From the NCBI GenBank assembly GCA_900541795.1, contig UQLC01000027.1, positions 1-24,530 on the forward strand: DNA of 24,530 nucleotides, in the 5' to 3' direction. Numbering within the stretch: position 1 is the stretch's first letter; each line of letters starts with the position of its first letter. The stretch is from an uncultured Collinsella sp. Its GTDB lineage: Bacteria; Actinomycetota; Coriobacteriia; Coriobacteriales; Coriobacteriaceae. The notes under the pieces were generated by a model. The model saw only the letters and a program-made list of their open reading frames with translations, had not been told where the DNA came from and searched no databases. This document shows positions 1-6,782 of the stretch, piece by piece. A program made the translations under genes and the position numbers.

Positions 1-58
1 CTCTAAAACAAGGCGCTCATCTCTCTAACTTTAGAGAGATGAGCGCCTTGTTTTAGAG
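1..58. repeat. Perfect 28-bp inverted repeat at the left edge
   Basis: Bases 1-28 are the exact reverse complement of 31-58, with only two bases (29-30) between them. The arms carry CTCTCTAA at their inner end and CTCTAAAA at their outer end. The repeat may continue left of the window, because base 1 is already inside the arm. There is no T-run directly after the arm on either strand, so a simple rho-independent terminator is not the best explanation. As RNA it would be an extremely stable rod; as DNA it could extrude or serve as a two-fold protein site. No coding frame covers it. Confidence 0.9.
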
Positions 59-170
59 AGACATTAAGAGAGATGTATCGAATTCGCTGCTAGATTGCCT
101 AATGCTATCTCTCTAACCAACCTTCTCTTTAGAGAGACATTTAGCGAGATGAGCGCGACCTCTCTAATCA
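1..170. promoter_or_regulatory. Cluster of TCTCTAA/TTAGAGA sites
   Basis: The 7-mer TCTCTAA or its complement occurs at about 22-28, 31-37, 53-59, 110-116, 129-135 and 161-167, in both orientations, with a shorter match at 1-6. A longer related block, TTAGAGAGACATT followed by AGAGATG or AGCGAGATG, appears at about 53-75 and 130-151. The second copy ends in GATGAGCGC, which also occurs in the palindrome at 38-46. Such repetition in a gene-free stretch suggests multiple sites for one DNA-binding protein, probably controlling a gene left of the window. The protein and the target are not visible here. Confidence 0.5.
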
Positions 171-238
171 TGGGCTCCACTCTTTAAGGTGCACACTTCC
201 TAACCGTGCCCTAAGTTGCGGTGAAATAGTCCCCGATT

Positions 239-275
239 AACCTGCCAAAAAGGGACAGGTTTATTTTGGCAGGTT
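239..275. terminator. Hairpin, possible terminator
   Basis: A 12-bp perfect stem (239-250 with 264-275) closes a 13-nt loop. The plus strand continues with a short TTAT tract, so termination would be weak. It lies beyond the stronger terminator of the minus-strand sugar operon and may be a second terminator for it, or may serve a plus-strand transcript arising in the repeat cluster. Confidence 0.45.
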
Positions 276-291
276 TTATCTGGGGAAACGC

Positions 292-328
292 AAATAGGGC
301 CGTGACACCCATACGGCGTCGCGGCCCT
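292..328 (-). terminator. Terminator of the PTS/transketolase operon
   Basis: The arms at 296-306 and 318-328 form an 11-bp GC-rich stem with one imperfect pair and an 11-nt loop. Read on the minus strand it lies about 40 nt after the stop codon of the PTS IIA gene and is followed by TATTTG, a modest U-tract. Confidence 0.6.
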
Positions 329-370
329 TTTCCTTGGAGAAGGATCAATTGATTGAACGGGATGACCGTT

Positions 371-823
371 CTAGTCTTCGAGTCCGCTATTGATGAGCTC
401 CGCAATCTCAACGGGATCGGTGCTCGCGCGCACCTTGTCACGGAAGCCGGCGTCCATCAGCATCACGGCAGCCTTGGAGAGCAAGCGCAGGTGCGTGGTT
501 CCTGCCTCGCCGGCAGGCACGTACAGCGCGAGCGCAACATCGACGGGCACACCATCGAAGCTCGGCCATTCAACGGGCTCGACCAGCTTAAGCACGGCAA
601 CGCCCGGCGTGTGGATAGCATCGCTTTTGGCATGTGGAACGGCAAAACCGGCGACAAGGCCAGTCTCGGCCTCGTTCTCGCGAGCCATGAAGGCAGTCTC
701 TACGGCAGATGCGTCGTCAGCAAAGCCGAGCTCGACGGCCTGATCGGACAAATAATGCAGGGCATCCTCGCGCGAGGCGGCGGTATACCCTATCGTCACT
801 TGGTTGGCAGATACAAATCCCAT
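371..823 (-). CDS. PTS sugar transporter subunit IIA, fructose/mannitol type
   Basis: This 150-residue protein is a complete stand-alone EIIA of the fructose/mannitol family (PTS_EIIA type 2). EIIA accepts phosphate from HPr on a histidine and passes it to the IIB cysteine. The expected active-site motif GFAVPHAKS is present, with His64 as the likely phosphorylated residue, and the length is normal for a single domain. The start follows an AAGGAAGG ribosome binding site. It is the last gene of the operon, 11 nt after the transketolase C subunit, and would complete the IIBC permease encoded first in the same operon (4895-6367), which lacks its own IIA domain. Sugar specificity cannot be read from IIA. 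Family certain; partnership with the IIBC is inferred from the operon. Confidence 0.93.
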   Translation of the reverse strand: MGFVSANQVTIGYTAASREDALHYLSDQAVELGFADDASAVETAFMARENEAETGLVAGFAVPHAKSDAIHTPGVAVLKLVEPVEWPSFDGVPVDVALALYVPAGEAGTTHLRLLSKAAVMLMDAGFRDKVRASTDPVEIAELINSGLED

Positions 824-834
824 GGAAACCTTCC

Positions 835-1773
835 TTACAACACAGACCTGACCGCAGCTTCGATGCCGTCGGCGTCCAAACCGTACTTGTGCAGCAAATC
901 GACCGCAGGGCCGGACTCGCCATACACATCGCGCACGCCGACGCGACGCATCGGCACCGGATGCTGCTCCGCTAGCACCGAGGCAACGGCCTCGCCAAGA
1001 CCGCCGATAATCGAATGCTCCTCGGCAGTGACCACGCGACCGGTCTTCTTGGCGCTGGCTACAACCAGGCGTTCGTCGGGCGGCTTGATCGTATGCATGT
1101 TGATGACCTCGGCATCGATGCCATCGGCAGCGAGCGCCTCGGCAGCCTCAAGCGCCTCGGCGACCATAAGGCCACAAGCGATGGTGGTCACATCGGACCC
1201 CTCGCGCACGACCACGCCGCGACCAATCTTGAACTCATAGTCCTCGCAGTCGTTGATGACCGGTGTTGCCAGGCGGCCGAAGCGCATGTAAACCGGGCCC
1301 TCAAACTCATAGGCGGCGCGCACACAGGCACGAGCCTCGACGTCGTCGGCGGGAACGACCACCGTCATACCCGGAATCGTGCGCATGAGTGCGATATCCT
1401 CGCAGCACTGGTGCGTGGCGCCGTCCTCGCCCACCGAAATGCCGGCATGAGTAGCGCCAATCTTGACGTTGAGGTGCGGGTAGCCGATGGAATTGCGGAC
1501 CTGCTCGTAGGCGCGACCGGCGGCAAACATCGCAAAGGTGCTCGCAAAAGCAACGCGGCCCGTGGTCGCGATGCCGGCGGCAAGACCCATCAGGTTGCTC
1601 TCGGCAATGCCGGCGTCGTAGAAGCGCTCAGGGTGCGCAGCCTTAAACTTACCGGTCTGCGTGGCGGCGGCCAGGTCGGCATCGAGAACCACAAAGTCAT
1701 CGCGCTCATTGCCCAGCTCGACAAGTGCCTCGCCATAGCTAACGCGCGTGGCGACTTTCTTGACGTCTGCCAT
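835..1773 (-). CDS. Transketolase, C-terminal subunit
   Basis: This 312-residue protein is the second half of a split transketolase: a pyrimidine-binding domain followed by the C-terminal transketolase domain. The IAESNL motif (Glu58) matches the conserved glutamate that activates thiamine diphosphate, and GATHAGISVGEDGATHQ (107-121) carries the active-site histidines. With the N subunit it would transfer two-carbon ketol units between sugar phosphates in the cytoplasm. The ATG overlaps the stop of the N-subunit gene by one base (TAATG), implying translational coupling, and AGGGGAGGAG lies just upstream. Split transketolases are common in Gram-positive and archaeal genomes. The half could also resemble a DXS-type or sulfosugar-specific enzyme, but length and motifs favour transketolase. 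Confidence 0.93.
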   Translation of the reverse strand: MADVKKVATRVSYGEALVELGNERDDFVVLDADLAAATQTGKFKAAHPERFYDAGIAESNLMGLAAGIATTGRVAFASTFAMFAAGRAYEQVRNSIGYPHLNVKIGATHAGISVGEDGATHQCCEDIALMRTIPGMTVVVPADDVEARACVRAAYEFEGPVYMRFGRLATPVINDCEDYEFKIGRGVVVREGSDVTTIACGLMVAEALEAAEALAADGIDAEVINMHTIKPPDERLVVASAKKTGRVVTAEEHSIIGGLGEAVASVLAEQHPVPMRRVGVRDVYGESGPAVDLLHKYGLDADGIEAAVRSVL

Positions 1774-2603
1774 TAGAGCTCCTCCCCTGCTGCTGCGAGC
1801 TCGGCCATGGCCTGCTCAAACTGTTCATCGTTGGGTGCCTTGCCGTGCCAGCCCACCTGGTTTTCCATAAAGGAGACGCCCTTGCCCTTCACCGTCTCGG
1901 CGATAATGGCCACGGGCGAGTCGCTCACTTTGCGGGCCTCGGCAAAGGCGGCGGCAATCTGCGCCATGTCGTTACCGTCGGCGAGCTCGATCACATGCCA
2001 CTTAAAGGCGCGGAACTTGTCAGCGAGCGGCATGGCCGAGTTGACTTCATCGATCGTGCCGTCAATCTGCAAGCCGTTGTGGTCGACGACGGCAACAAGA
2101 TTGTCGAGCGCATGGTTGCCGGCGAACATGGCCGCCTCCCACACCTGGCCTTCCTCGCACTCACCGTCGCCCAGCAACGTGTAGACACGGTAGCCGTCGC
2201 CCCAGTGCTTAGCGGCAAGCGCCATTCCAGCTGCAGCAGAGATGCCCTGACCGAGCGATCCGGTGGACATATCGATGCCAGGGGCGTCGTTCATGTTGGG
2301 ATGGCCCTGCAGTCGGCTGCCAATATGACGGAGCGTCTCGAGCTCTTCGACGGGAAAATAGCCGCGATTTGCCAACACCGAATACAGGCCCGGCGCCGCG
2401 TGACCCTTGGAGAGCACAAAGCGATCGCGATCGGCCTTGTGAGGGTCGGCAGGATCGATATTCATTTCCTCAAAGTACAGATACGTCATGATGTCGGCAG
2501 CACCGAGCGATCCACCCGGGTGTCCCGACTTGGCCGCGTGAACCGCAGTCACGACACCCTTCCTGACCTCATTGGCGACCTTCGCCAGCTCCTGGTTGGT
2601 CAT
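1773..2603 (-). CDS. Transketolase, N-terminal (TPP-binding) subunit
   Basis: This 276-residue protein is the thiamine-diphosphate-binding half of a split transketolase. The TPP/Mg motif begins at GDGE (145-148) and ends near Asn176 (DHNGLQIDG). SGHPGGSLG (26-34), KGHAAPGLY (66-74) and GSLGQGIS (115-122) are standard transketolase blocks. I chose the ATG at 2603 because GAGAGG lies about 7 nt upstream and the family consensus begins there; the frame stays open to 2663 without a better ribosome site. It is coupled to the C subunit downstream and follows the transaldolase after a 63-nt gap containing a small hairpin. Together they supply the two core enzymes of the non-oxidative pentose phosphate pathway. 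Confidence 0.93.
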   Translation of the reverse strand: MTNQELAKVANEVRKGVVTAVHAAKSGHPGGSLGAADIMTYLYFEEMNIDPADPHKADRDRFVLSKGHAAPGLYSVLANRGYFPVEELETLRHIGSRLQGHPNMNDAPGIDMSTGSLGQGISAAAGMALAAKHWGDGYRVYTLLGDGECEEGQVWEAAMFAGNHALDNLVAVVDHNGLQIDGTIDEVNSAMPLADKFRAFKWHVIELADGNDMAQIAAAFAEARKVSDSPVAIIAETVKGKGVSFMENQVGWHGKAPNDEQFEQAMAELAAAGEEL

Positions 2604-2626
2604 ACGAATTCCTCTCTTGAGAACAA

Positions 2627-2655
2627 CCCCGGCACCGGATGACGCGATGCCGGGG
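2627..2655. other. Intercistronic hairpin between talC-like and transketolase genes
   Basis: CCCCGGCA at 2627-2634 pairs perfectly with 2648-2655 across a 13-nt loop. No T-run follows on the minus strand, so RNA stability or processing is more likely than termination. Confidence 0.5.
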
Positions 2656-2666
2656 CAATCCACTCG

Positions 2667-3350
2667 TTAAGCCTGAGCGACGACCTTCTGCCAGTCAGCC
2701 TCAAAAGAGGCGAGGCCCTGGTCGGTCAGCGGATGATGCAGGCACTTCTTGAGAGCGGCCATGGGCACGGTCGCAATATCGGCACCGAGTAGCGCGGCCT
2801 GGGTCACGTGGTTGGGCGTACGAACCGAGGCGGTGATGATCTCGACGGTGTCGTCGACGTTCTTGCCCGTCCAGTCGTAGTTCTTAATGCAGGTCACGAC
2901 GTTGTCGAGCTGCGAGATACCGTCCTCGGCGATGTCATCGAAACGACCGACAAACGGGCTGATGTAGCGAGCACCGGCATTGGCGGCCATAAGGGCCTGC
3001 GTCGGCGAGAAGACGAGCGTCATGTTGACGCGCACGCCAGCATCGGCCAGTGCACGGCAGGCGGCAAGGCCGGCCTCGCACACGGGAAGCTTGACCACGA
3101 TGTTGGGGGCGAGGGCGGCAAGGCGCTTGCCCTCCTCGATCATACCCTCGGCAGTGGTAGCGGTAGACTCGGCGGAAACGGGCAGGCCCTCGCAGAGCTC
3201 GGCAATCTTGAGCATATGCGGCTCAAAGTCGGCAAGCTTGCCGCCGGTCTTGGCGTACAGGGACGGGTTGGTGGTAACACCGGCCAGGCAGCCCCAGCTC
3301 TTGGCCTCGGCGATCTCGTCCAGATTGGCAGTATCGATAAAGAACTTCAT
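2667..3350 (-). CDS. Transaldolase / fructose-6-phosphate aldolase family (TalC/FSA type)
   Basis: The 227-residue protein belongs to the small transaldolase family that includes E. coli FsaA/TalC and B. subtilis YwjH. It starts MKFFIDTANLDEI, typical for the family, and the Schiff-base lysine is expected at Lys87 in VVKLPV. VTTNPSLY (25-32) and SPFVGRFDD are also conserved. Gram-positive members usually act as true transaldolases (three-carbon transfer), whereas FSA members cleave fructose 6-phosphate to dihydroxyacetone and glyceraldehyde 3-phosphate; the sequence alone does not separate them for me. The ATG at 3350 is preceded by GAAGGAG about 9 nt away, so the longer open frame to 3377 is unlikely. 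It sits just after a strong terminator-like hairpin, so its expression may be partly uncoupled from upstream genes. Confidence 0.92.
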   Translation of the reverse strand: MKFFIDTANLDEIAEAKSWGCLAGVTTNPSLYAKTGGKLADFEPHMLKIAELCEGLPVSAESTATTAEGMIEEGKRLAALAPNIVVKLPVCEAGLAACRALADAGVRVNMTLVFSPTQALMAANAGARYISPFVGRFDDIAEDGISQLDNVVTCIKNYDWTGKNVDDTVEIITASVRTPNHVTQAALLGADIATVPMAALKKCLHHPLTDQGLASFEADWQKVVAQA

Positions 3351-3382
3351 GGTGCAAACTCCTTCGAAGGAATCCAAAACTC

Positions 3383-3418
3383 AAAAAATAGGACAAAGGG
3401 GATGTCCCTTTGTCCTAT
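3383..3418 (-). terminator. Internal terminator-like hairpin
   Basis: A 13-bp perfect stem (3388-3400 with 3406-3418) with a 5-nt loop is followed on the minus strand by six U residues (3383-3388). It lies between the GatZ-like gene and the transaldolase gene. By sequence it is one of the best intrinsic terminators in the window, so it should cause partial termination inside the operon. The arm sequence GGACAAAGGG resembles the GGGACA words found in other intergenic repeats here. Confidence 0.75.
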
Positions 3419-3420
3419 GT

Positions 3421-3456
3421 GCCGGGCCTGCGGCTGGGACATGCCCCAGGCCCGGC
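3421..3456. other. Second hairpin preceding the internal terminator
   Basis: GCCGGGCCTG at 3421-3430 pairs perfectly with 3447-3456. On the minus strand this GC-rich stem comes first after the stop codon of the GatZ-like gene (stop at 3476) and is immediately followed by the terminator hairpin at 3388-3418. A stem here could protect the 3' end of the upstream message. Confidence 0.6.
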
Positions 3457-3475
3457 GTCGTGTAGGAAAAGCTAC

Positions 3476-4750
3476 TTAGTCCTCGAGAGCCTTCTCGATG
3501 CGGCTCGTGACGCCCTTGAGGTTAAGACCGACGACGTACTGCTTGATCGGGCGCTTGATGTGCTCGATCACAAAGCGCTTGCCGTCGATGTCCTGGGCAG
3601 CGAGGTTGCGATAGAGCTTCTCGACCTGCTCCTTGACCTCGGGATCGTTGAACGCATAGTGGCCGGAGACATCCAGGATCTTCAGGCTGAGCTCATCGTC
3701 GGCAAGGATGTCATCGACCTGCAGGTTGACGTCGTCGCCAGTCATCCACTTGCGCCAGCGCTCGGTCTTGATAGCCTTGACCAGCAGCGTGTGATACAGG
3801 TCGGAGGGGTCATCGCACAGACCGTTGTCGACCAGGATCTGCTCGGTGGCGCAGAGCTTGAGGTAGGCGCGGGTCTCCTCGGTGCCATACTGCGGAGCGA
3901 CGTTGGAGGCGGTCACGTGTGCCGGGATGTGCTCGAGCAGCGTCGCGTCGTCCAGATAGTCGGCGTTATGCTCCTTCAGGCCCACGCCATAGCGCTTGGC
4001 CATATCGGCAAGCTCGCGGGCGTTCTTGAAGTTGTAGTGACCGACCTGCTCCGTCCAGCGGGTAAGGGTGCCGGTCTGGCCGACGATAAAGGTGGGCATG
4101 GGGCAGCCGCGCTTCTCGAGCTCGGGCTGCAGCTGAGAAATGAACTCCTCGTACTTATCGGTAGAGGTCAAGCCGCCATTGGTCTCCTCGGTACCGACCT
4201 CATAGGCGACCTCGGGCAGGTTATGCTCGCGACGGTACTGCTCAAGGTAGTCGATAAGATCGATCGTGCGGCGAAGCACCACGTCGAGCGGAATAACCTT
4301 GCCGATCTGATAGGGGTCCTTGGTGGGGTCGACCATCAGCAGGTCAAAGCCCGCCTCCATGTCGGCGACGAAGGACTTGCGGGCGAGCTCCATGGCCTCG
4401 TCCTCGGGCAGGTGGGCGTTACGCTCCTCGTCGCGCTGCCACGGACCGCCGTGATCGCGGCACAGGTAGTACGGACCGGTGTAACCCACCTCGTCGGCAA
4501 CCTTCTTGATGTCGGCGGCAAAGCGCGTCTGGTCCCAACCGTTGACGTAGCCGGCGCCCATCTCGTCCATATCGACCTGGTTGCGGCTGGCGATAAACAT
4601 GGGCGGGAAATCCTCGTCCTTGGCAAGCTCGAACACGGCCTGAATCAGGTTGGGGCTCATGGGGCCAATGCCGACCATGGTTGCGTGATCGCCGCTATCC
4701 TGCAGCTTGAGCATGCCCTGAACGGCCTGACGGATGGTGAGGTTGGACAT
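3476..4750 (-). CDS. GatZ/KbaZ-like protein (class II tagatose-bisphosphate aldolase non-catalytic subunit family)
   Basis: This 424-residue protein has the length and overall pattern of the GatZ/KbaZ/AgaZ family. SRNQVD (55-60) matches the SNQVD block of KbaZ, CRDHGGPW (97-104) stands where KbaZ has GGDHLGPN, and EVGTEE (184-189) matches the IGTE block. In E. coli these proteins stabilise the catalytic aldolase GatY/KbaY, which cleaves tagatose 1,6-bisphosphate. No GatY/KbaY-like gene exists in this window, so it may be an enzyme in its own right. I recall reports of ketose-phosphate 4-epimerase activity in this family but cannot verify them here. A GAAGGAG site precedes the ATG. It is the second gene of the PTS operon, separated from IIBC by a structured 144-nt gap and followed by tandem hairpins. 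Family assignment is fairly sure; function is open. Confidence 0.85.
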   Translation of the reverse strand: MSNLTIRQAVQGMLKLQDSGDHATMVGIGPMSPNLIQAVFELAKDEDFPPMFIASRNQVDMDEMGAGYVNGWDQTRFAADIKKVADEVGYTGPYYLCRDHGGPWQRDEERNAHLPEDEAMELARKSFVADMEAGFDLLMVDPTKDPYQIGKVIPLDVVLRRTIDLIDYLEQYRREHNLPEVAYEVGTEETNGGLTSTDKYEEFISQLQPELEKRGCPMPTFIVGQTGTLTRWTEQVGHYNFKNARELADMAKRYGVGLKEHNADYLDDATLLEHIPAHVTASNVAPQYGTEETRAYLKLCATEQILVDNGLCDDPSDLYHTLLVKAIKTERWRKWMTGDDVNLQVDDILADDELSLKILDVSGHYAFNDPEVKEQVEKLYRNLAAQDIDGKRFVIEHIKRPIKQYVVGLNLKGVTSRIEKALED

Positions 4751-4780
4751 TTTGTTCTCCTTCTCCAGAGGATTTTTGAC

Positions 4781-4880
4781 AAAAGTTCCCTGGGACCCAG
4801 ATGTGGGCCCTATCAGTACGGATGGATTTTGTTGTGTAGGGGCGGTTGTGCGGAGTCAAATCCATCCCTCCGCACAACCG
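4781..4880 (-). promoter_or_regulatory. Structured intercistronic leader between PTS IIBC and gatZ-like genes
   Basis: On the minus strand a 12-bp perfect stem (4843-4854 with 4869-4880) encloses a 14-nt loop. Ten loop bases (ggatggattt on the minus strand, plus 4857-4866) are exactly complementary to a downstream segment (plus 4820-4829). The loop can therefore pair downstream, as a pseudoknot or by displacing the first hairpin. Nearer the next gene a third stem (4792-4799 with 4804-4810, one bulged base) is followed by a short U-tract (4781-4784). The layout resembles an attenuator or processing element, but no known riboswitch consensus is recognised. Confidence 0.5.
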
Positions 4881-4894
4881 GAGTCCTTAAAGGT

Positions 4895-6367
4895 TTACTT
4901 GGCCTGCTTATCGAGCGTGGGCTTCATGGCAATCAGGATTGCAGCGGCGACCACGGCGCCAATCACGATGTCCAGGCAGAACAGCGCGACGTTGTTGGTG
5001 GCAAGGGCGACGATAAAGCCACCGTGCGGGACGTAGCAGTCGATGCCCTGGAAGGCGGCAAGTGCCGCACCCACGGCAGAGCCGATGCAAATGCCGGGCA
5101 GGGTGTGACCGAGGTCCTTGACCGCGAAGGGGATAGCGCCCTCGGTAATACCGATGCAGCCCATGAACAGCGCGGAGATGCCCATCTGGCGGTCAGCGTC
5201 ATCGAACTTGTTCTTGGCGATGAGCGCAGCGAGGCCACAGGCGATCGGGGGAACGGCGACGGCGACGCGGAACATACCGTTAGGACCGTAGATACCGGAG
5301 GCCATGATGGCCATGGTGAAGGTCGAGGCGGTCTTGTTGATGGGGCCACCCATATCGAAGGCGGTCATAACGCCAATGACCAGACCCAGGACAACTGCGG
5401 AACCGCCCTGCAGGCTGCCGAGCACGCCGGTGAGCCAGTCCATCACAAAGCCAAGCGGCGTGGCCAGGATGTAGATATAGGCCATGCCCAGGACAAGCGA
5501 GGTCAGAATCGGGATGATCAGGATGGGCATGATGGTCTGGATGGTGTTGTTGACCTTCCAGGTCTTCATCCAGCGGACAAAGTAGCCGCAGATGACCGCC
5601 ATGATCATGGCGCCCAAGAAGCCGGTCGAAACGCTGTTGCCGTTAGGGGTAACGACTGCGTTATTGACCAGGTAGCCCAGGACAAAACCGGGGGCGAGCG
5701 CGGGCTTGCCGGCCATCGAGTAGGAGATGTATGCCGCAAGCACCGGGATCATCATGGAGATGCCGGCCATGCCGATGGTGTTAAGGCTCACCATCAGCGG
5801 GTTCGTAACCTCCATGCCGTTGGCGCCGGCGGTACCGGATGCCAGCGAGAAGGCAAGAAACACGCCGCCGATAACGACGATGGGGATAAAATAGGAAACG
5901 CCGGTATTGAATGCATTGAGCAGCGTCTTGCCAGGATCGGCAAAGATAGACTGCTTGGACGCCGGTGTCGGGGCCTGCGGGGCAGCGGAGACGGCCTTCT
6001 TCTCTGCCTTGGCCTCGGCCTTGGGCGCGTCAACGGCGCCACCCGTCGCCTTGATGATCTCAATGGCCTGGTCGATGATCTTTACCGGATCGGCGATTAC
6101 ATCAGAGGTGCCGACCTTCAGGAACTTGCCCTCGGCCATCTTCTGCTCAAAACGGTCCTCGTTCTCGACACCCACGTCGACGGACTCCAGGACCAGGTCG
6201 GCGGAGTCCACGTCTTCCTGCGTGAGCTCATTCTCGATACCCAGGCCACCCTGAGCCTCGACCTTGCACTCGATGCCACGGGCGGCGCATTCATCCTGAA
6301 TCGCCTTCTGGGCCATATACGTGTGGGCGATACCCACAGTACAGGCGGCAACGCCTACGATCTTCAT
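4895..6367 (-). CDS. PTS fructose-family transporter subunit IIBC
   Basis: This 490-residue protein has an N-terminal IIB domain (about 1-105), an Ala/Lys-rich flexible linker (about 108-138) and a polytopic IIC domain. The IIB motif AACTVGIAHTYMAQ places the phosphorylated cysteine at Cys9. The IIC domain holds the family signature GITEGAIPFA and many hydrophobic membrane segments. It would import a sugar across the membrane while phosphorylating it, with phosphate from the separate IIA at the operon's end. The ATG at 6367 has AGAGGGA upstream and matches the family start; the frame extends to 6469, but that extension overlaps the probable promoter. It is the first gene of the operon, divergent from a LacI-type regulator. 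Fructose is the family default, but the neighbours suggest another ketose, pentose or polyol is possible. Confidence 0.94.
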   Translation of the reverse strand: MKIVGVAACTVGIAHTYMAQKAIQDECAARGIECKVEAQGGLGIENELTQEDVDSADLVLESVDVGVENEDRFEQKMAEGKFLKVGTSDVIADPVKIIDQAIEIIKATGGAVDAPKAEAKAEKKAVSAAPQAPTPASKQSIFADPGKTLLNAFNTGVSYFIPIVVIGGVFLAFSLASGTAGANGMEVTNPLMVSLNTIGMAGISMMIPVLAAYISYSMAGKPALAPGFVLGYLVNNAVVTPNGNSVSTGFLGAMIMAVICGYFVRWMKTWKVNNTIQTIMPILIIPILTSLVLGMAYIYILATPLGFVMDWLTGVLGSLQGGSAVVLGLVIGVMTAFDMGGPINKTASTFTMAIMASGIYGPNGMFRVAVAVPPIACGLAALIAKNKFDDADRQMGISALFMGCIGITEGAIPFAVKDLGHTLPGICIGSAVGAALAAFQGIDCYVPHGGFIVALATNNVALFCLDIVIGAVVAAAILIAMKPTLDKQAK

Positions 6368-6411
6368 TGCTTCCCTCTTTTCATAGAGTTGCGTGCGCAA
6401 GACACCGTTTG

Positions 6412-6423
6412 CGGAGGCCTCCG
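6412..6423. repeat. 12-bp perfect palindrome in the operon leader
   Basis: CGGAGGCCTCCG is self-complementary and lies between the candidate promoter and the IIBC start, in the presumed 5' leader. It could be a roadblock operator for the divergent regulator or may be incidental. Confidence 0.35.
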
Positions 6424-6467
6424 GAGCATCCCCTGCCGTTTGGACTTGCTGTCTTTTCGACAAGAAC

Positions 6468-6496
6468 AATATAGGTGCTCGTTTTTCTTAATGCCA
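6468..6496 (-). promoter_or_regulatory. Candidate sigma-70 promoter of the PTS operon
   Basis: On the minus strand TATATT (6468-6473) is a good -10 and TGGCAT (6491-6496) a weak -35, with 17 bp between them. The expected leader before the IIBC start codon is about 95 nt. A weak -35 is compatible with regulation by the LacI-type protein or an activator. Confidence 0.5.
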
Positions 6497-6527
6497 GCTT
6501 ATTTCGGTAAACGCGCAGGTCAGAGCG

Positions 6528-6560
6528 TTGGTTATGCGATTTAGTTATGCGTTTAACCAA
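6528..6560. promoter_or_regulatory. Candidate operator region between PTS operon and lacI-type gene
   Basis: GTTATGCG starts two tandem 13-bp near-repeats at 6531-6543 and 6544-6556 (11 of 13 identical). They are bracketed by TTGGTTA (6528-6534) and TAACCAA (6554-6560), which form an inverted pair. A related inverted word, GGTAAACG, lies at 6506-6513. The site is just upstream of the minus-strand promoter and in front of the plus-strand regulator gene, where a shared operator would be expected. Confidence 0.35.
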
Positions 6561-6782
6561 AAATGAATCCTGCGATTTTGCCCTCGATTTCAAAAGTCAA
6601 GAAGTATTTGATTTTCTCGGTAGACGGCAGATGCGCATGCCGGTCACAAATTTCGACCCCACCCGTATGCCGCATTTGTTGCATACTCATATGAAAGGAA
6701 AAAGCCGCTCACCGAAGCGTATCCTTCACCAAGACTCAAAGTCATCATGTTGGAAAATGCTCATCTGTCGGAAGGAGTCGCT

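Noticed and set aside
1..170. CRISPR array
   Set aside because: The repeated words are short, occur in both orientations and are irregularly spaced, without uniform repeats and spacers.
835..2603. Sulfosugar-specific transketolase (sulfo-TK pathway)
   Set aside because: Split transketolase with a transaldolase recalls sulfoquinovose operons, but there is no sulfoquinovosidase, sulfosugar isomerase or sulfonate exporter in the window, and a PTS importer is present instead.
4751..4894. Known riboswitch class
   Set aside because: The structured gap matches no consensus I know (FMN, SAM, TPP, glycine, lysine, PreQ1, fluoride), and it is between genes rather than at the operon start.
3410..6544. 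Plus-strand open frame of over 1000 codons
   Set aside because: It is antisense to the GatZ-like and PTS IIBC genes, reads as His/Gly/Val/Asp-rich low-information sequence and has no ribosome site. It is a product of the high GC3 of the real minus-strand genes.
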